Assembly: GCA_947846985.1 (NCBI GenBank)
Contig: CANTUZ010000012.1
Span: 23,894,135 to 23,958,134, forward strand
From: Fratercula arctica
Taxonomy: Eukaryota; Chordata; Aves; Charadriiformes; Alcidae
Length of the DNA stretch: 64,000 nucleotides
Direction: 5' to 3'
The position numbers and the translations under genes were made by a program. This document shows positions 38,601 to 51,229 of the stretch, piece by piece. A model generated the notes under the pieces. That model did no database searches, was not told the origin of the DNA, and worked only from the letters and a program-made list of their open reading frames with translations. Numbering within the stretch: the first letter of the stretch is position 1; the number at the start of each line of letters is the position of its first letter.

Positions 38601-41600
38601 TAATTGTGCACATGAATAAAATTAAACAGTTTAAGCTACAGTTTTCTAACGCTTTCCTGTAGCAGTTGGGATAACAGTTTGAAAACCTAAAGTAATTCTT
38701 ACCCCTCAAGACACAAACATGTCACACTCAAAACACTAATACTTAAATCAAAATAAAATAATGAACGTTGGTGATCTTGACATATCCAACAGTGTAAGTT
38801 CTATACCTCATTTTACAAAACTGAACTTTGATCACCTTGGGACTAAAGTGTTTTCAAGACGCACACTGCAATGAAAAGTCTACGACATCAGTATCAAGCA
38901 GCTTAGATGGGATTTGTTACTATCATTTCCTTACTTAATCAAAACCATATTCTGATGAGAAAACATTAAGATCAGAGTGCATCTGAATAGCAATAGCATA
39001 CAACAGGCACTTGGCTACCATATAGAAACAGTTTAATTTTTTATCAGCATTCTTACATTCATGTTTGTTTCCAACAAGAAAACGTTTCAAATAACTATAC
39101 AAAGTATCTTTCACAACAGGTTGGACTAAACAAATGAACTGCAGTTTCTTCAGTGTGCTACATGCATGCAAATATCATTTCTTTTACTGTCAGTTTAACT
39201 TCCTTTACACAGTTAAGGCTGACAAAATAAAACACACCAGGAAAACTACTAAATTTTCAGCCCCAAAACTCTGTCTTATCTCTCTATTAAATATGTAGTT
39301 AATACAGATAATGCATTCCAAGAGAAGAAATAAAAGGTTAAGAGGTAGTTTACTATAGCTCCTTCCTTCTACTTTCCCATGTGGAGAATAAGCATGTTAA
39401 AATCCCAGTCTTCATTTCCAGAAAGGCCATATTTCTAAAGATATAAACAATGAAAAAAAAAAAAAAAAATCCTTCTTTGACATATTTTAACATACTGAGT
39501 GCATCTTCCCTTGGATGTTTTGCCCTTCAGATGTTTCACTATTAGCCTTACAGACTTTAAGAATGATTGGTTCGAGTTTGTTTTGCATGGACATATTTCT
39601 GAAAGCCTACAGGCTGACAACAAATCTAACAAAAATATAATAAAGGGATAAAGTATTATGTTGATTAGATTAATTAAAGTCTTATAGCAAGTTTAATTTT
39701 TAAATAGGAAATCAATGAAATGCAACTAACACTGCCTCTACAGTAAAAGAGCACACAAAAGAGAAGCGGTGGTGTTATAAAAACGCAGAGAGCAGAAGCC
39801 AGCACAATCTGCAGCCTTCGGCTCCTGGCTACAGGTGCCATCTCATCGCTCAGCACCAGCAACACACAGGTACCCCGCAGCAGAGAGCGCGGGAAGTCTA
39901 CCAACCACCTTGTGGCTTCATATTCTGCAGGGAGCTAAAGGAAGGAGACTTTGGAACACAGCACAAAGAAAAATTCTCTTTCTTGTATTCTATTTATTAT
40001 TAACTTTAATGCTACCAGTTTAGAAACTGTAGTTTAAACAACCTGCCTGCAAAGTCCGCTGCTGTCCATTAGTGACCAGTTCTGCTCTCTTTCTTGCTGT
40101 ATTTTGCGGGCCATTTCTTTTAATTGCTTCATTGGCAGCTTTTCAATACTACCTTGACTTCAGCAATTAAGACCTGGACAGATTCTACCCTGTCCCTGGA
40201 TCAAGACCACTGAGAAGGTGTTGCTTATACCCATTACAAACATTTCAATTAATGTTGAAAAATTACTTCTCTGGAGTACTTAATTATCAACTCAACTTCT
40301 CCTTCCCAGACTTCAAGTATTTTTAAACTAAATTACCTGGGGGGGCGTGAGGGGGTTGTGGGGTGCGTGGAAGAACCTGAAGAGTGTTTGGTATTGCTTA
40401 GATATACACACATCATTTTACCACCAAGAAAAGCACATACATACTTCATTGCCAGAATCGCAGCACATACACAAAAATAAAGAAGAAATACATCACACAA
40501 AGAGAAATGCAAAAGTAACTCTTTGCAAATGGATCAAGAAAGCTCCTTTCAAAAGTGAATTCGCTGCAAAACTAGACAGGGTATCAACAAGAGCAGGTGC
40601 TGACCTAGACAACATTGAGTAGATCACTTCTTCTGTTAAATACAGAGAAAGCAAAGGCATTGTAAATACTGACTGAATCGAGCCATTCTGCTCAGGGGAC
40701 TGATGATAAACCTCACAGGTATCATTTCAGCCCAGGGATGCTCCTCAAGATTGTTGTAACTCAGTGGACTGTCAACCTGGATAGAAGAGGAACCTTCTCT
40801 TCCCCCAGCAGCAATTGCACCCGCATGTTTTTCTGAGCGACCTGAAACAGCAGCAAGTGCCCAGATATGGATGTTCTTGGGTTGGGAACAGGCTGTCCAG
40901 CAGTCACAGGTTCTGCCTAACAGTACAGTGAGAGAACTGCCCTTTCTTTGAGGTTGACAATTTTCCCCCAAAAGGGAAAAGCATGCTAGGAAGTTCTAAT
41001 GGTACTTCTTGGTTTTGGTTTTGACTCATTTTGCAGAAATGCTATTAAGGTCGGGTTTTGAAGATCTTTTTCCCCGTACCAGTCTCTTCGAGAAAGGCAA
41101 TTATGTCACAAGAAATTACATAGGGTTCAATTGTATGTATATGTTTGCAAAATATTCCATAATTTTAAAAGCGCATTATATTTGAAACTGAGTAGCCATT
41201 TCACTTGATTAAAACTTGGCTTTAGAGAACAGTTAATGTATGTATGCCCACCTGTGAGCCCAGAGGCGTAAGAAATAAGCAGATGCATGAGGTATCAGAT
41301 AAGGAGTCTGCAGTGAATTGCAACTGTTTTAAGTATTAAAAGAAGAAATACTACAGGGAGCTCAGACAAAACTCAATACCTTGAACTCTCCTCAACTCTC
41401 AACCCCGAGTTAGACCTTTGCATTTTAGAGCTGTTATTATTCTGCACTCCATGCTATGCTTATAATAATTTCAAATGCTCCATACAGAACTGTTCGGAAT
41501 TATGGACACCCTGAGCACAAACTGCTGAAGAACATTTTAAAGTGTATGTGACATGAAATCTGATGCTATATTCATGCAGTATAGCCTATGAAGAAAATGG

Positions 41601-44600
41601 CACAGGTTAATACCTGAGGACACCAAAAATTTTCATTCCAGTTTTACTTATTTTACTAATATTTGACATCACTGCAGAAAATGCATCAATAAACCGAGCT
41701 CTGCCATAAGTATTCCTAAGTAATTAATCGGTAACAAATTATTTATAAGGACATCCTAAGTTAAAATTCCTGGTTTGTGACAAAGTTACCTCCTTTCGAA
41801 ATCGTAAGCACCTTAGAAGTTAGCCATGACCACTGGTACTAAGCACCTCAGAAAAATTAACTAGCCAATAAAATACAGCTACCATTTGTCACATATTCAA
41901 ATGTTTTAAGTAATAACATGGACAGAGGTTAAGAAACAGAAAACCATATATGTTACTGTCAAACAAGACAAAAATCTTTCAGCCAAACCTCATATGAAGA
42001 ATTTCATGCAGAGATGTTCAGCCTCAGTCCCTGCTCTGATATGCAGTGGGCCTCCCATAGAATCCTGTTCCCCACCAACAGCAGAACCAGCCTCACATTT
42101 GCACTATCTTTTCTTTACACGTGAAACATTTCGGCTCTGTGCAACTATCACCACTTCAACTATCTCTTCATACAACATGCTGTCATCTAATCGAAAGGAA
42201 TTTGTGTAATAAAATAAAAAAATAAGAGTGCAAAGACAAAGCCACGAATGAATAACGCTTTTTCAATCTTTACAAGGATTTTATTATTTACTGTAAAAAG
42301 GTGAAGATAGAAAATGACATTCTTAAGGGGTATTCTCACTAGAGGTGGGCAATGCCATTTCACAAAGGATGATTTTCAGCTTCTTTTCTACCTTCTTTTC
42401 TCAGGAGCAACGCTTATTACTTACAGCTAATTCATTTTCTCTGTTCCAGCTATGCTGTTATATTTCAGAATCATCTTTGAAGATGCTATTTACTGAATTA
42501 ATCAATCAATCAATTCTCCATATGCTAATACTCAAACATTCTGGTTTGTCACATCAAAGAGTCTCCATCAAGAAGACATGTTATATAATTAAACTAACCA
42601 TATCACAAGTAAATTGTGCTTTTGATCAAAAACGCACAACTTCTAAGACTTTGCTAGGAAATTTGCTTATTTGATCATATGATGAGTGGCTTTTTTGAGA
42701 TCAAGGAAATTATCTTGTTAACTTTTTGGAAATGTACTGCATTGTTTCAAACAAGATAATGGCTTTCCTTTTCCTTATCAGCCTACTTCACTGAAAAGCA
42801 TGGGAGACGGATTGCTTTGAGCTAATCTATTCCAGTATAACATTTTAACCACCGCCTGATAGGAACAAAGCTTGTCATACATCGGTATTTGTAAATCAAA
42901 AGCACCAATACCTCATATACTTTAATATTCACTAGCTGAGTCTTATTTGTGCAAGTTCTAAGTCTTACAAATCCAAATTTACAAATTTGCTTGTCTTGAT
43001 AAGCTTTAAATATTTTATCATATATTTACACTTAACCGAAGACAGAAGTCTATGTTTTGGAGTAAAAAACATAAAAATATAGGATGTATACAGCCGTAAA
43101 CTTATGTATTACTGGGCAAACACCTAAATATGCTAAGAAAAAAAAGGTAGCCTTGGTTTGCAGGGAGAAACTAGCACATCTGTAGGAAAAACATGTAATG
43201 CAGAATTCCATGTTTAAGACTGAAAAAAAGTAACACCTTGACCAAAAAAAAACCCAGTATTTAGATGATCGTACTTTGTTTTTATGATGTAGTGTCATTA
43301 CAAATTTATTTCACTGAATTTAAAGAAATATTTATTAATTTTCATATTAATATACCTCACATGTGGTACGGTATGTTGTAAGAACCTAAGGACTGGGAAA
43401 TTTTTTATTTTTGTGAATCAGAAGACAGAATATCAAAGTATTTTATCATCTCCAAGTGTTTACATACTGTTTTTGTAAATTCTGTTTGGCTTTCACATTC
43501 TACACTGTCCTTACGCTGTGCTCTTAATCATACACAGAATCATCACACAGTTCTTGCTGTGTCTGGAATAATCTGAAGAAATTGCGTAACTATAAATATG
43601 CTGTGAATGGTTGCTTATAACCCTGAAAAACATTTGATCAAAAACAACTGGAGTCATAGCAAAGAACAAGCAACCATTCTTCTTTGGAGACATGAACTTG
43701 GCATTCATTTCACAGTATTGAAATATTTATACTGATGGAGAAGCCCAGGTAGACGTGTGTGTTTATTGCTTTGGTAACCTATGTGAGGTTGGTACAAGTG
43801 AAACACCTTTGCAGGCTATTTGAAAAATGCAGCAGATATCTAAGGCTTTTAAAGTGCTCTGATAAGAAAGCTTTAATTTAATATGTCAGTGTTCAATATG
43901 TCAGAGCTCAAATATTCTCTCAGAAGAAGTCTTAATGCATATGCATTATTAATGCACTGAGGGAGCAGATCTATTTGAGCTGAATCTGACCAATGTCATT
44001 AGTCACAAAATGCAAACCAAATTTGGAAATGGGTACGGTAATAGGTAAGAGAACACTTTTCACCTACCTTGTTTCTTGTACTAGTTTAAAATTTAGAAAA
44101 TCAATGAGCTCTAGCTACAATTTATGTAGCTTGTCTAATCTAAAATGTTGCGCACACACCTATCAGGTTTGAGAATCAATGCATCTCGGGATTATTTCCT
44201 TACAATCCAATGATAAGTTCTGCATCCCTTGAGTTACAGGGTGTGAATTTATATCTAACTGAAATGGTAATTTTTAAAAACTGTATTAGACTGTACCTGA
44301 GCTGCTGCACAAACTCTGTAGTGACCTAAAACTTAAATACAGTGTAATTAAAACCAAAACCACTAATTTTTTAAGGGCTGTACAGCTTTCATGTCTGAAA
44401 TCTCTTTTATTTGGATGTTTTTCATTAACTTCATGCAATTAATGCATGCCCTAATCACTGTAACGATCATGTGTTTCCCACTGATTTTTCAGGCATTACT
44501 AATTAGACATGATGTTAATATTGCTATTTCAGAAACAATGTCAAAGCAGAAACTACAATCATAATACCTCTGAAGGGGAAATTTTAACATTAAAAAAAAG

Positions 44601-44750
44601 GCCTGTTCCTCTGCCTGGAACATGTTTTCATGAACTTCTCAGTGAAAGAGAGATGTTGAGTAAAGCTTAATTGAAAGGCATGTTACAACATTGTTGCATG
44701 AGATGTTGGCAATATTGGTTCTGTGCATCTTGAAATCCAGCAGCACTAAA

Positions 44751-44847
44751 CTCGACCTGACAAGGCCCTGGATCAACCTAAACCCAGCAGGAGACTGAAG
44801 GAGACAATCTCCACACACTCCTTCTAACCTAAATTCTTCTGTGATTA
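44751..44847 (+). mobile_element. Possible CR1-like 3'-end remnant
   Basis: The segment ends in 'ccttctaacctaaattcttctgtgatt', which resembles the CR1 3' terminus. It is preceded by a diverged stretch with 'ggccctggatcaacc'. It is degraded, and the assignment to CR1 rests mainly on the terminal 30 bases. Confidence 0.45.
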
Positions 44848-45694
44848 AATTTTAAATTGCATTTTTGTGTAATATGTTCCTATCTAGGAATAAATACTGA
44901 AGCTAAGTTTGCTGACGGCCATTTTTAGAGTGGATTATAAAGCACAATTGAGAAACCAGAGAAAGACTTAATTAAATTAGCAAACTGGACATTGTGACAA
45001 CAAAATAAATTCAGCACAAGCCAGCATAAGATACTGCATACCGTATTACACTAATGGATTCAAATAGTAAGTCAGTGGGAAAATATAGTATGTGGCCTTT
45101 CATGGAAAAGGTCTCTGTTGCTGTGAAGAAGGGAACACACACCTGCTTCATGCTCTACTGTAATGAAGAAGCAAACTACACTCAAAGAAAGATTTAGTGG
45201 ATGGATGCAAATGTTTAGTGTCAACATGAGACAGTAATAACATATTTTCTTTCAGTATTTATTCCATCATCATATGATGAAATAAAAGAGAATTAAATTC
45301 ATCACAGCAATGATGAGAAAAGTAGTTGCTACATAATAAGAAATTAAGCCTGATAATTAGTCAGCTAAGTAGTTCCAAAGTAATAACTGAGGTATATACA
45401 CACTTATAATAGAGGACGACTTTAACTCTCAAGGAGTTTTTTCTTTTAATAAAGAATGATTAGCATAAATTCATTAGTCAACCATTTTTAAAAATAAGTA
45501 TTTTTAAAATAAGAAAAGCATCTGTAGGAGAGCTTTCTAGGGGAAAAAAAAAACAACAATCAATGCTCCTACCTTTTAGTATATGCTGAATAACAAAAAT
45601 AACAAATATTTTATGTAATTTCCAGTTATATTACGAGACATTACATATTTGTTCTGATTCTTCTGATTGTTTTTAATACAGGAGAAAAGAAATT

Positions 45695-45738
45695 AGATAG
45701 TTTTGTTAGGTTTTCTAGAAAACCTAACAAAACTATCT
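45695..45738. repeat. Perfect 44-bp palindrome
   Basis: Two 22-base arms (45695-45716 and 45717-45738) are exact reverse complements with no spacer and TCTAGA at the centre. The flanking bases (T before, C after) do not pair. Neither arm belongs to a recognised element, and it lies in the middle of the large VAV3 intron. Confidence 0.97.
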
Positions 45739-48700
45739 CACACTCACAGTTGGGTTTTGAGGTTTTTTAATGGCTTAGTTACAGCAAATAAGCCATGTAC
45801 TTTATCACATTGCTGACAAACTTTCACTTGAAACATGATGCCTCTAATTTGGTTGAGTAATTTGGTGCAGTAATTTGGCTGTACACTTCTATTAACATTA
45901 CCTTGGATATCACTTGGAATGACTTTGCATTTAAACCAATGCTATTTGACATGCTCGATTAAATTTAAACATTCCACATCTTGTACAGTAACGTCTTTGT
46001 AGCACTATCTTTTAAAAGGTCCTTATTTACCCCATAGAGCTATACACTCATCCATTACTATGAACAGAGTTCCAAGGACAAAATAGTAACTGCTCAAATT
46101 AACCACTGTCGCTGTTAAGCAGCGCGTCTCTTCTGAGGTCATAAGGGGTTACACTTCCCTGTGCATGCAAAACTTCCATTCACATCAGTGAGGGAACAGG
46201 CACACAAAGAGAGAATTCGGCCGTTTGTGATATGACTGCTCCTGCTGAAGCATCCTCCACTGGTCTCTGCCTGCTAGCTCTACGAAAATCTCTCAAATTC
46301 ATCAGATTTATGAGTCCAACCAAAGTTTCAGCTTCAAGAGCTTGACTGCAATGTTAACTGTGCTGCTCCAGTGTCCTGCTTCATTTTATTGTCATCTAGA
46401 AAATCCCAAGCGCTCCCAAAAAACCAGCAATTTTGAAGGCTGTACACAATAAACTTAAAGAAAAACAAAATTTAAAAAAAAGGGGGGGAGGCACGGGGGA
46501 GGTGACCCAGCCTCAACTGTGGAGATTACTGTGAACAGGTCAATAGCATCCAATTCAGCGCAGCCATGCCACAGTATCATTGCTGCTGAGGATGTAGTGT
46601 ATGAACAGGCTTCATCAACAACCATCATGAAATTCTTAGGAAAAATAAAAATTGCAGTGCTTTGGTATTATATATTTTGTAAATAAAGCAATAATCTCAG
46701 GCAAACAGCAAATACATACTGTAGCAACAGAAATGCCATATGAATAAAAACAATTTACTCAGGTTCTTATGACCGGTAACCCATTGTTCCCAGCCTCCCT
46801 CACGACAAAACAACTCTCCATATACCACAGTAACAACAGAGCTGGCTAAGAGGGAGAGTATTTTCACAGGTTTGTGAAACTAGTTTTCTAACAGAAACAT
46901 ACTACTCCGAAAAGTAACTCTCTGGAAATTGCACTGAGATTTCAGCCTTCCTTCCTTCAAAGATTTTCCATATCAAGTGTGCCTAATGTATTCCTGCCCT
47001 CCAAACCTAGATCAAGTCCTACCAGCAAAGCAATGTTCTCCTCTATTTCATACTTCACCAATAACATAAGCTTCTGGAGACAAATACTCATCTTGGTAAC
47101 AGCAGCATCTCAACAGTAGGTGCCTTTTCAGCAATGTAACTGTCATCACTGTTGTTCATACGCTGCTATAAACACCTAAGCTCCTAAAAAAAAAAAAATT
47201 ACAGCCTAGCTAACATAGTTATGCCAAAAAACTGTTCTAGTGGCAACAAGGTTAATTCTTAATTTAAAAATAATAAGAGAGATTCTAATTTGTTCTCCTG
47301 TTACATTCTTAGATTAACACTTGCACAGTGTTCTGACTTCATACAGAATGCTATCCCGAAGGCAGCAAAACTGTATTGAAATTTCTGTCTGGAACTCTGT
47401 AAACATCATCATTTCTGATAATCAAAGAAGAATGTAATTCACCCCTTCAACTGTGCTGCTTTTGCAGTCTCAGTAAAATTTTTAAGTAATGAGAAGTATT
47501 TTGCCTATAGAAGCAGCAATTATAATTGAGTATGATGAATAACAGCATAATTTCAATCATGACTACTTTTCAGAGTAGAATCACACTAGAGCAGGTAACC
47601 TACACAGCAGGCAGTAAGACCCCTGAAAACAACAAATCAAACCAACCAGCAATTGCTCAAAACACTTGGCTTAGTTTATTCCCAAATACAAATTCTGGTG
47701 CCTCTGCATGAGTTAGTATATAATTACCACTACATACACGGAAGTCTGTTTGGGGAGAGCTGCTGAGGGAAATATCCTATGAAGTCAAACCTGTGTAACT
47801 GAGTTGGGGGAAAGGTATAAAAACTTCAGGAAGCATAAAAGCCCCCCATTGTTTTCACACCTAGTGGTTATAAATATAAGGGCACAAAACCATTGCCCAA
47901 TACAAATAATGCCACTACATCATGTTACACCTCAGCCCTGATGACCTGCGGCAACCCTGCTGTTCCAGTTCCCATGCCTCTGCATTATGGCCTTTAATCA
48001 TACAGGAAGAGGTTAAACTAGAGGTATGGGTTTACAAGAAGGACAAACATCCACGCAAGACAAGGCTGACATCACCACTCATTTTCAATGACCGACTCCA
48101 TCTGGCCAAAACTTGCCAACGTTAACTTGCCAACCCTCCAACCCTTCAGGTTCCCTTTGTTCTGCTGGCATGGGACACCTGGCAGCAGTAAACCGTTGTG
48201 CACAAAGGCACACTCATGAATAGCTCATGAGCGCGGGCTGGTGCCTAATGCTGTGTAAGGATACGCAGCTGCACTCACTCACCCCACACATGGCAGGGGG
48301 TTGGGGGGGCTACACAGAATGATAAAAACATTTGGGAAGAACGGAGGATACGCTCCTGGGAAAAAACATAGCTCTCTTTAGCTCCTTGGCTGACTTTTGT
48401 TTTGCTTGGCTGGGGGTTTTTTGTGCACTGGACCAGGATGCCTGAAGAGCAATCAATAGTTTCAATGCTAAAGCTGATAAATGTGAGTTCCTCGTGCTTT
48501 TCATACACGTTTTATCTATGTTTAAGTAAATATCAATAATGACATTACAGAAAGTGAAGAAGGGAGAGTACAGGGACAGAAAGAGACAAAGTACTCAGCT
48601 TTCTGCACACACACAAACAAACACCTCTTGCCATCTCCCGTTACGCTACCCAGAAATTTTGCCAAAACACATGCCATTTTTGTCTTCAATAAAAATCAGC

Positions 48701-49690
48701 AAGATGGGAACCCTAGCAAGCAGGCCTTATATTATCTATCCAGCCCAGGCTCTCCTCCTGTATGTTTTCATTTAAATCATTAGCACTCATCATACTAAGT
48801 TTTTAAAAATATATATAAATAGTTTACGAGCAAGTTTCACTCCTATCAGCTCATAACAGCCTTTTTCCAAATCCACAAACCTTTACAGTCACATCTAGAA
48901 CTATCTTTATTAATGCTGTGTCTCTGTTTCACTGGGAGTATCTCACTCCCCCTCACACCTTTTTCTTTTTTACCATAAAGCAAGCATTGCCCTGTCATCC
49001 AATTCCCTTGTTCACGTTTTAAATTTAATCAGAATACATGAGGTGTCAATAATCAAGTTTGTCTTTCTGACAAGAATCAGAAATGGAAATAATGCTCATG
49101 CTGCATAACAATAATGTAATCTGCAGTGCTGCATCTGAGCAACTTACTTTTCAAGAAGGCTAAAGCAACCTTCTCTTTTAGTTGAAAACATATAAAGGAA
49201 ATCAGTCTTTTGACACTAAATTTAATAAGCCAAGCAACTTGATCCAAATACTAAACAATAAATTAGTTACAAGTCACTAGGGAAGATGCCAGGATCCTCT
49301 CTCAAATCATCAGCATCACCTTTCAAAAAATATATTTCAATTAATCAAAAAAAAAAGGGAGAAGGGAAAAAAACGTCACTATTATGCTAGATATTTATTG
49401 CTAGAAAAATTAATATCTCCCCCTGGTTGCTTAAGACAGTATTACTAAGACAGTCTTAGCAGCAAAGTTGGAAAGTAATACACAGCCTAGAGTGCCCTCT
49501 TTCTTTTCCAAGAGGAGTTTCAGGGAAATATTCTGTTCATGAAGTTGTCAGTCAGTTGTCAGAAAGTCAAATAAAATAGATAACTAGGCTGTATTAAAAA
49601 AATCTAAACATGAAAGCAGTTCAGCATAATTTAAGTGATATGTTTACACTGGTGATGAGTGCAATTCTACCTTAATAAAAATATACTTAC

Positions 49691-49800
49691 AGAGCCATCT
49701 GAAATTGTTCAAGCCATTTTTTCTTCAAGTCTTTAGTTTTGCAATAAACTTCTAAACCATTTTGACCTTGGATATGAATGAGGTAGAAGCCGTAAGACCA
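49691..49800 (-). CDS. VAV3: VAV3 exon: C-terminal half of PH domain
   Basis: A 110-nt exon after acceptor tttatgcag, with donor GTAAGTATA. It encodes [20 protein letters not shown], then [17 protein letters not shown] with the last codon split. This covers the final PH beta strands and the C-terminal PH helix, which contains the conserved tryptophan (KKKWLEQF). In VAV proteins the PH domain packs against DH and helps position it on the GTPase. Confidence 0.96.
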
Positions 49801-50126
49801 CTGCATAAAAAGATTGGCAATACAAAGGTCATCAGTTATAAAGGAAGGAAAAGAAACAAAAAAAAAAAAAAAGAAAAAATAAAGAATCATTTGCATGATT
49901 CTTGCTGGGAACAGCAAGATCACATTATTGTGTTCGCTTAGGAACAACTTAAATATTTTTATTACATCAAAATAAACAAAGTTGAAATCCCTAAATATTC
50001 ACTTCAGCTTACATTTCAAACATAAAACTTTGTAAATAGATTGTATATACATTCTGAATTCCTGCAAAACGTTTCAAATTGCTGCTAAAAATATGCATTT
50101 TATATGAATCAGCAACAAATATTTAC
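49801..50126 (-). other. VAV3: Short VAV3 intron
   Basis: A 326-base intron within the PH-coding region. It contains an A run on the plus strand (about 49858-49872), which reads as pyrimidine-rich on the coding strand. No other feature was seen. Confidence 0.9.
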
Positions 50127-50259
50127 CTTCTTATTTTCTTTATCTGTGGTGGGGTTATTTGTAATTTTGTATTTCTGAAGATCTATTATTTCCTTCATTT
50201 CATAATTATCACCTCTCCGTTTGCAAACAATTACAGCTAGATCAAACAAGAAGATATGC
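50127..50259 (-). CDS. VAV3: VAV3 exon: PH domain core
   Basis: A 133-nt exon with acceptor tttcatag and donor GTAAATATT. It encodes HIFLFDLAVIVCKRRGDNYE, then MKEIIDLQKYKITNNPTTDK and ENKK. It provides the central PH strands, including the RHIFLFD / VIVCKRR strand pair with the basic cluster expected near the phosphoinositide-facing loop. Paralogue-specific wording in this exon is a main reason for choosing VAV3. Confidence 0.97.
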
Positions 50260-50633
50260 CTATGAAAATACAAGACAAAGATGGTTAAAAACACTCCAGA
50301 AAGCCAACATCCAAAGTATTATTTTACGCACCTTTGTCTGTGGCACTTAATTTTGAAGAGGGACAACTAAACTACTGAATAACGAAATAAAACACACTGA
50401 AAATACTTTTGCTAGAGACTTACTACTTGCAAGGGACGAAAGTGATCTTAGATGATAACGTAATAGCTAACTTCCCATGAATTACTTTGCAAATTCACTT
50501 GGTAAATGGTGGCTAGACTCTGTGAATGCACTGTGAAATGGGAGTCTCAAGAACCATTGAGCTGACCTCAAATCTAAAAAGAGAGTTACTTTACAGGCTT
50601 TTTAACAGCAACCACCAGAAGTCATGCCATCAC
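50260..50633 (-). other. VAV3: Short VAV3 intron
   Basis: A 374-base intron between PH exons, with donor GTGATGGC. Nothing further was recognised in it. Confidence 0.9.
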
Positions 50634-50719
50634 CTGTCTTGCCTCGCACGTTTGTCTAATGTAGTTATCCTTATTTCCCCATCACCTTGAGGTCTTCCGT
50701 ACTGTAAGAGGGAATGATT
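50634..50719 (-). CDS. VAV3: VAV3 exon: start of PH domain
   Basis: An 86-nt exon with acceptor ctgtttcag and donor GTGATG. It encodes NHSLLQYGRPQGDGEIRITT, then LDKRARQDR with the last codon split. It corresponds to the first PH beta strands (YGRPQGDGEIRI). The donor GTGATG is weaker than the others in the gene. Confidence 0.94.
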
Positions 50720-51142
50720 CTGAAACAGAAGTAATACGTATGATTCAATAAAGTGTCAAGATGATGACATATTCAAATGTTAGACCACTCACTCCTTTTA
50801 CCCCAAAAAAGGGCTTTTCAGGCCACTATCATCTGAACTAAATACAATAAAGAATCAGTCTATTCCATTTTTGTCTTCAAAAGGGAAAATTACTAAAACA
50901 CCTGAGTCACTGTAAAAATACAAACCTTTAACTATGCAAATATATTTAACTACCAGAAGGACCCTCAAAATAGAAGAGATTTCTGTACTTAAATATTCAT
51001 TTCATTCTAAACCAAGGAAAGCATACTTAAATATTACCAGAGTACTGAAATCTCGTATGAAATGGGAAAAAAAAAAATATATCTACCAATATATTTGATG
51101 AAAAAATATTTTAAAATTGTATAAATGAAAAATATCACATAC
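50720..51142 (-). other. VAV3: Short VAV3 intron
   Basis: A 423-base AT-rich intron with GT-AG ends. No other feature was seen. Confidence 0.9.
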
Positions 51143-51229
51143 CAAATTCTCTATTGATAGTTGAAACTGTCTAATTTCACGGAGCGTTTCATTATCTCTC
51201 TTCACTTCATTTACATATTGAGCCAAGTC
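51143..51229 (-). CDS. VAV3: VAV3 exon: end of DH domain and DH-PH linker helix
   Basis: An 87-nt exon (29 codons, phase 0 at both ends) reading [20 protein letters not shown], then QFQLSIENL. It encodes the last long helix of the DH domain and its extension toward PH. Acceptor is gctctag; donor is GTATGTG. Confidence 0.96.

Larger units (their letters stand above)
32643..49690 (-). other. VAV3: Large VAV3 intron between PH and C1 exons
   Basis: About 17 kb with a GTAAGTAT donor and a T-tract acceptor. Nearly devoid of recognised transposons: one weak CR1-like tail near 44.75 kb. It contains a perfect 44-bp palindrome at 45.7 kb, a TATA-plus-CpG stretch at 39.78 kb, A/T and G runs (for example at 37.28 kb and 46.48 kb), and an AT-rich stretch around 43.9-44.5 kb with clustered TAAT/ATGCAT motifs. 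No further exon was found. Confidence 0.8.
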
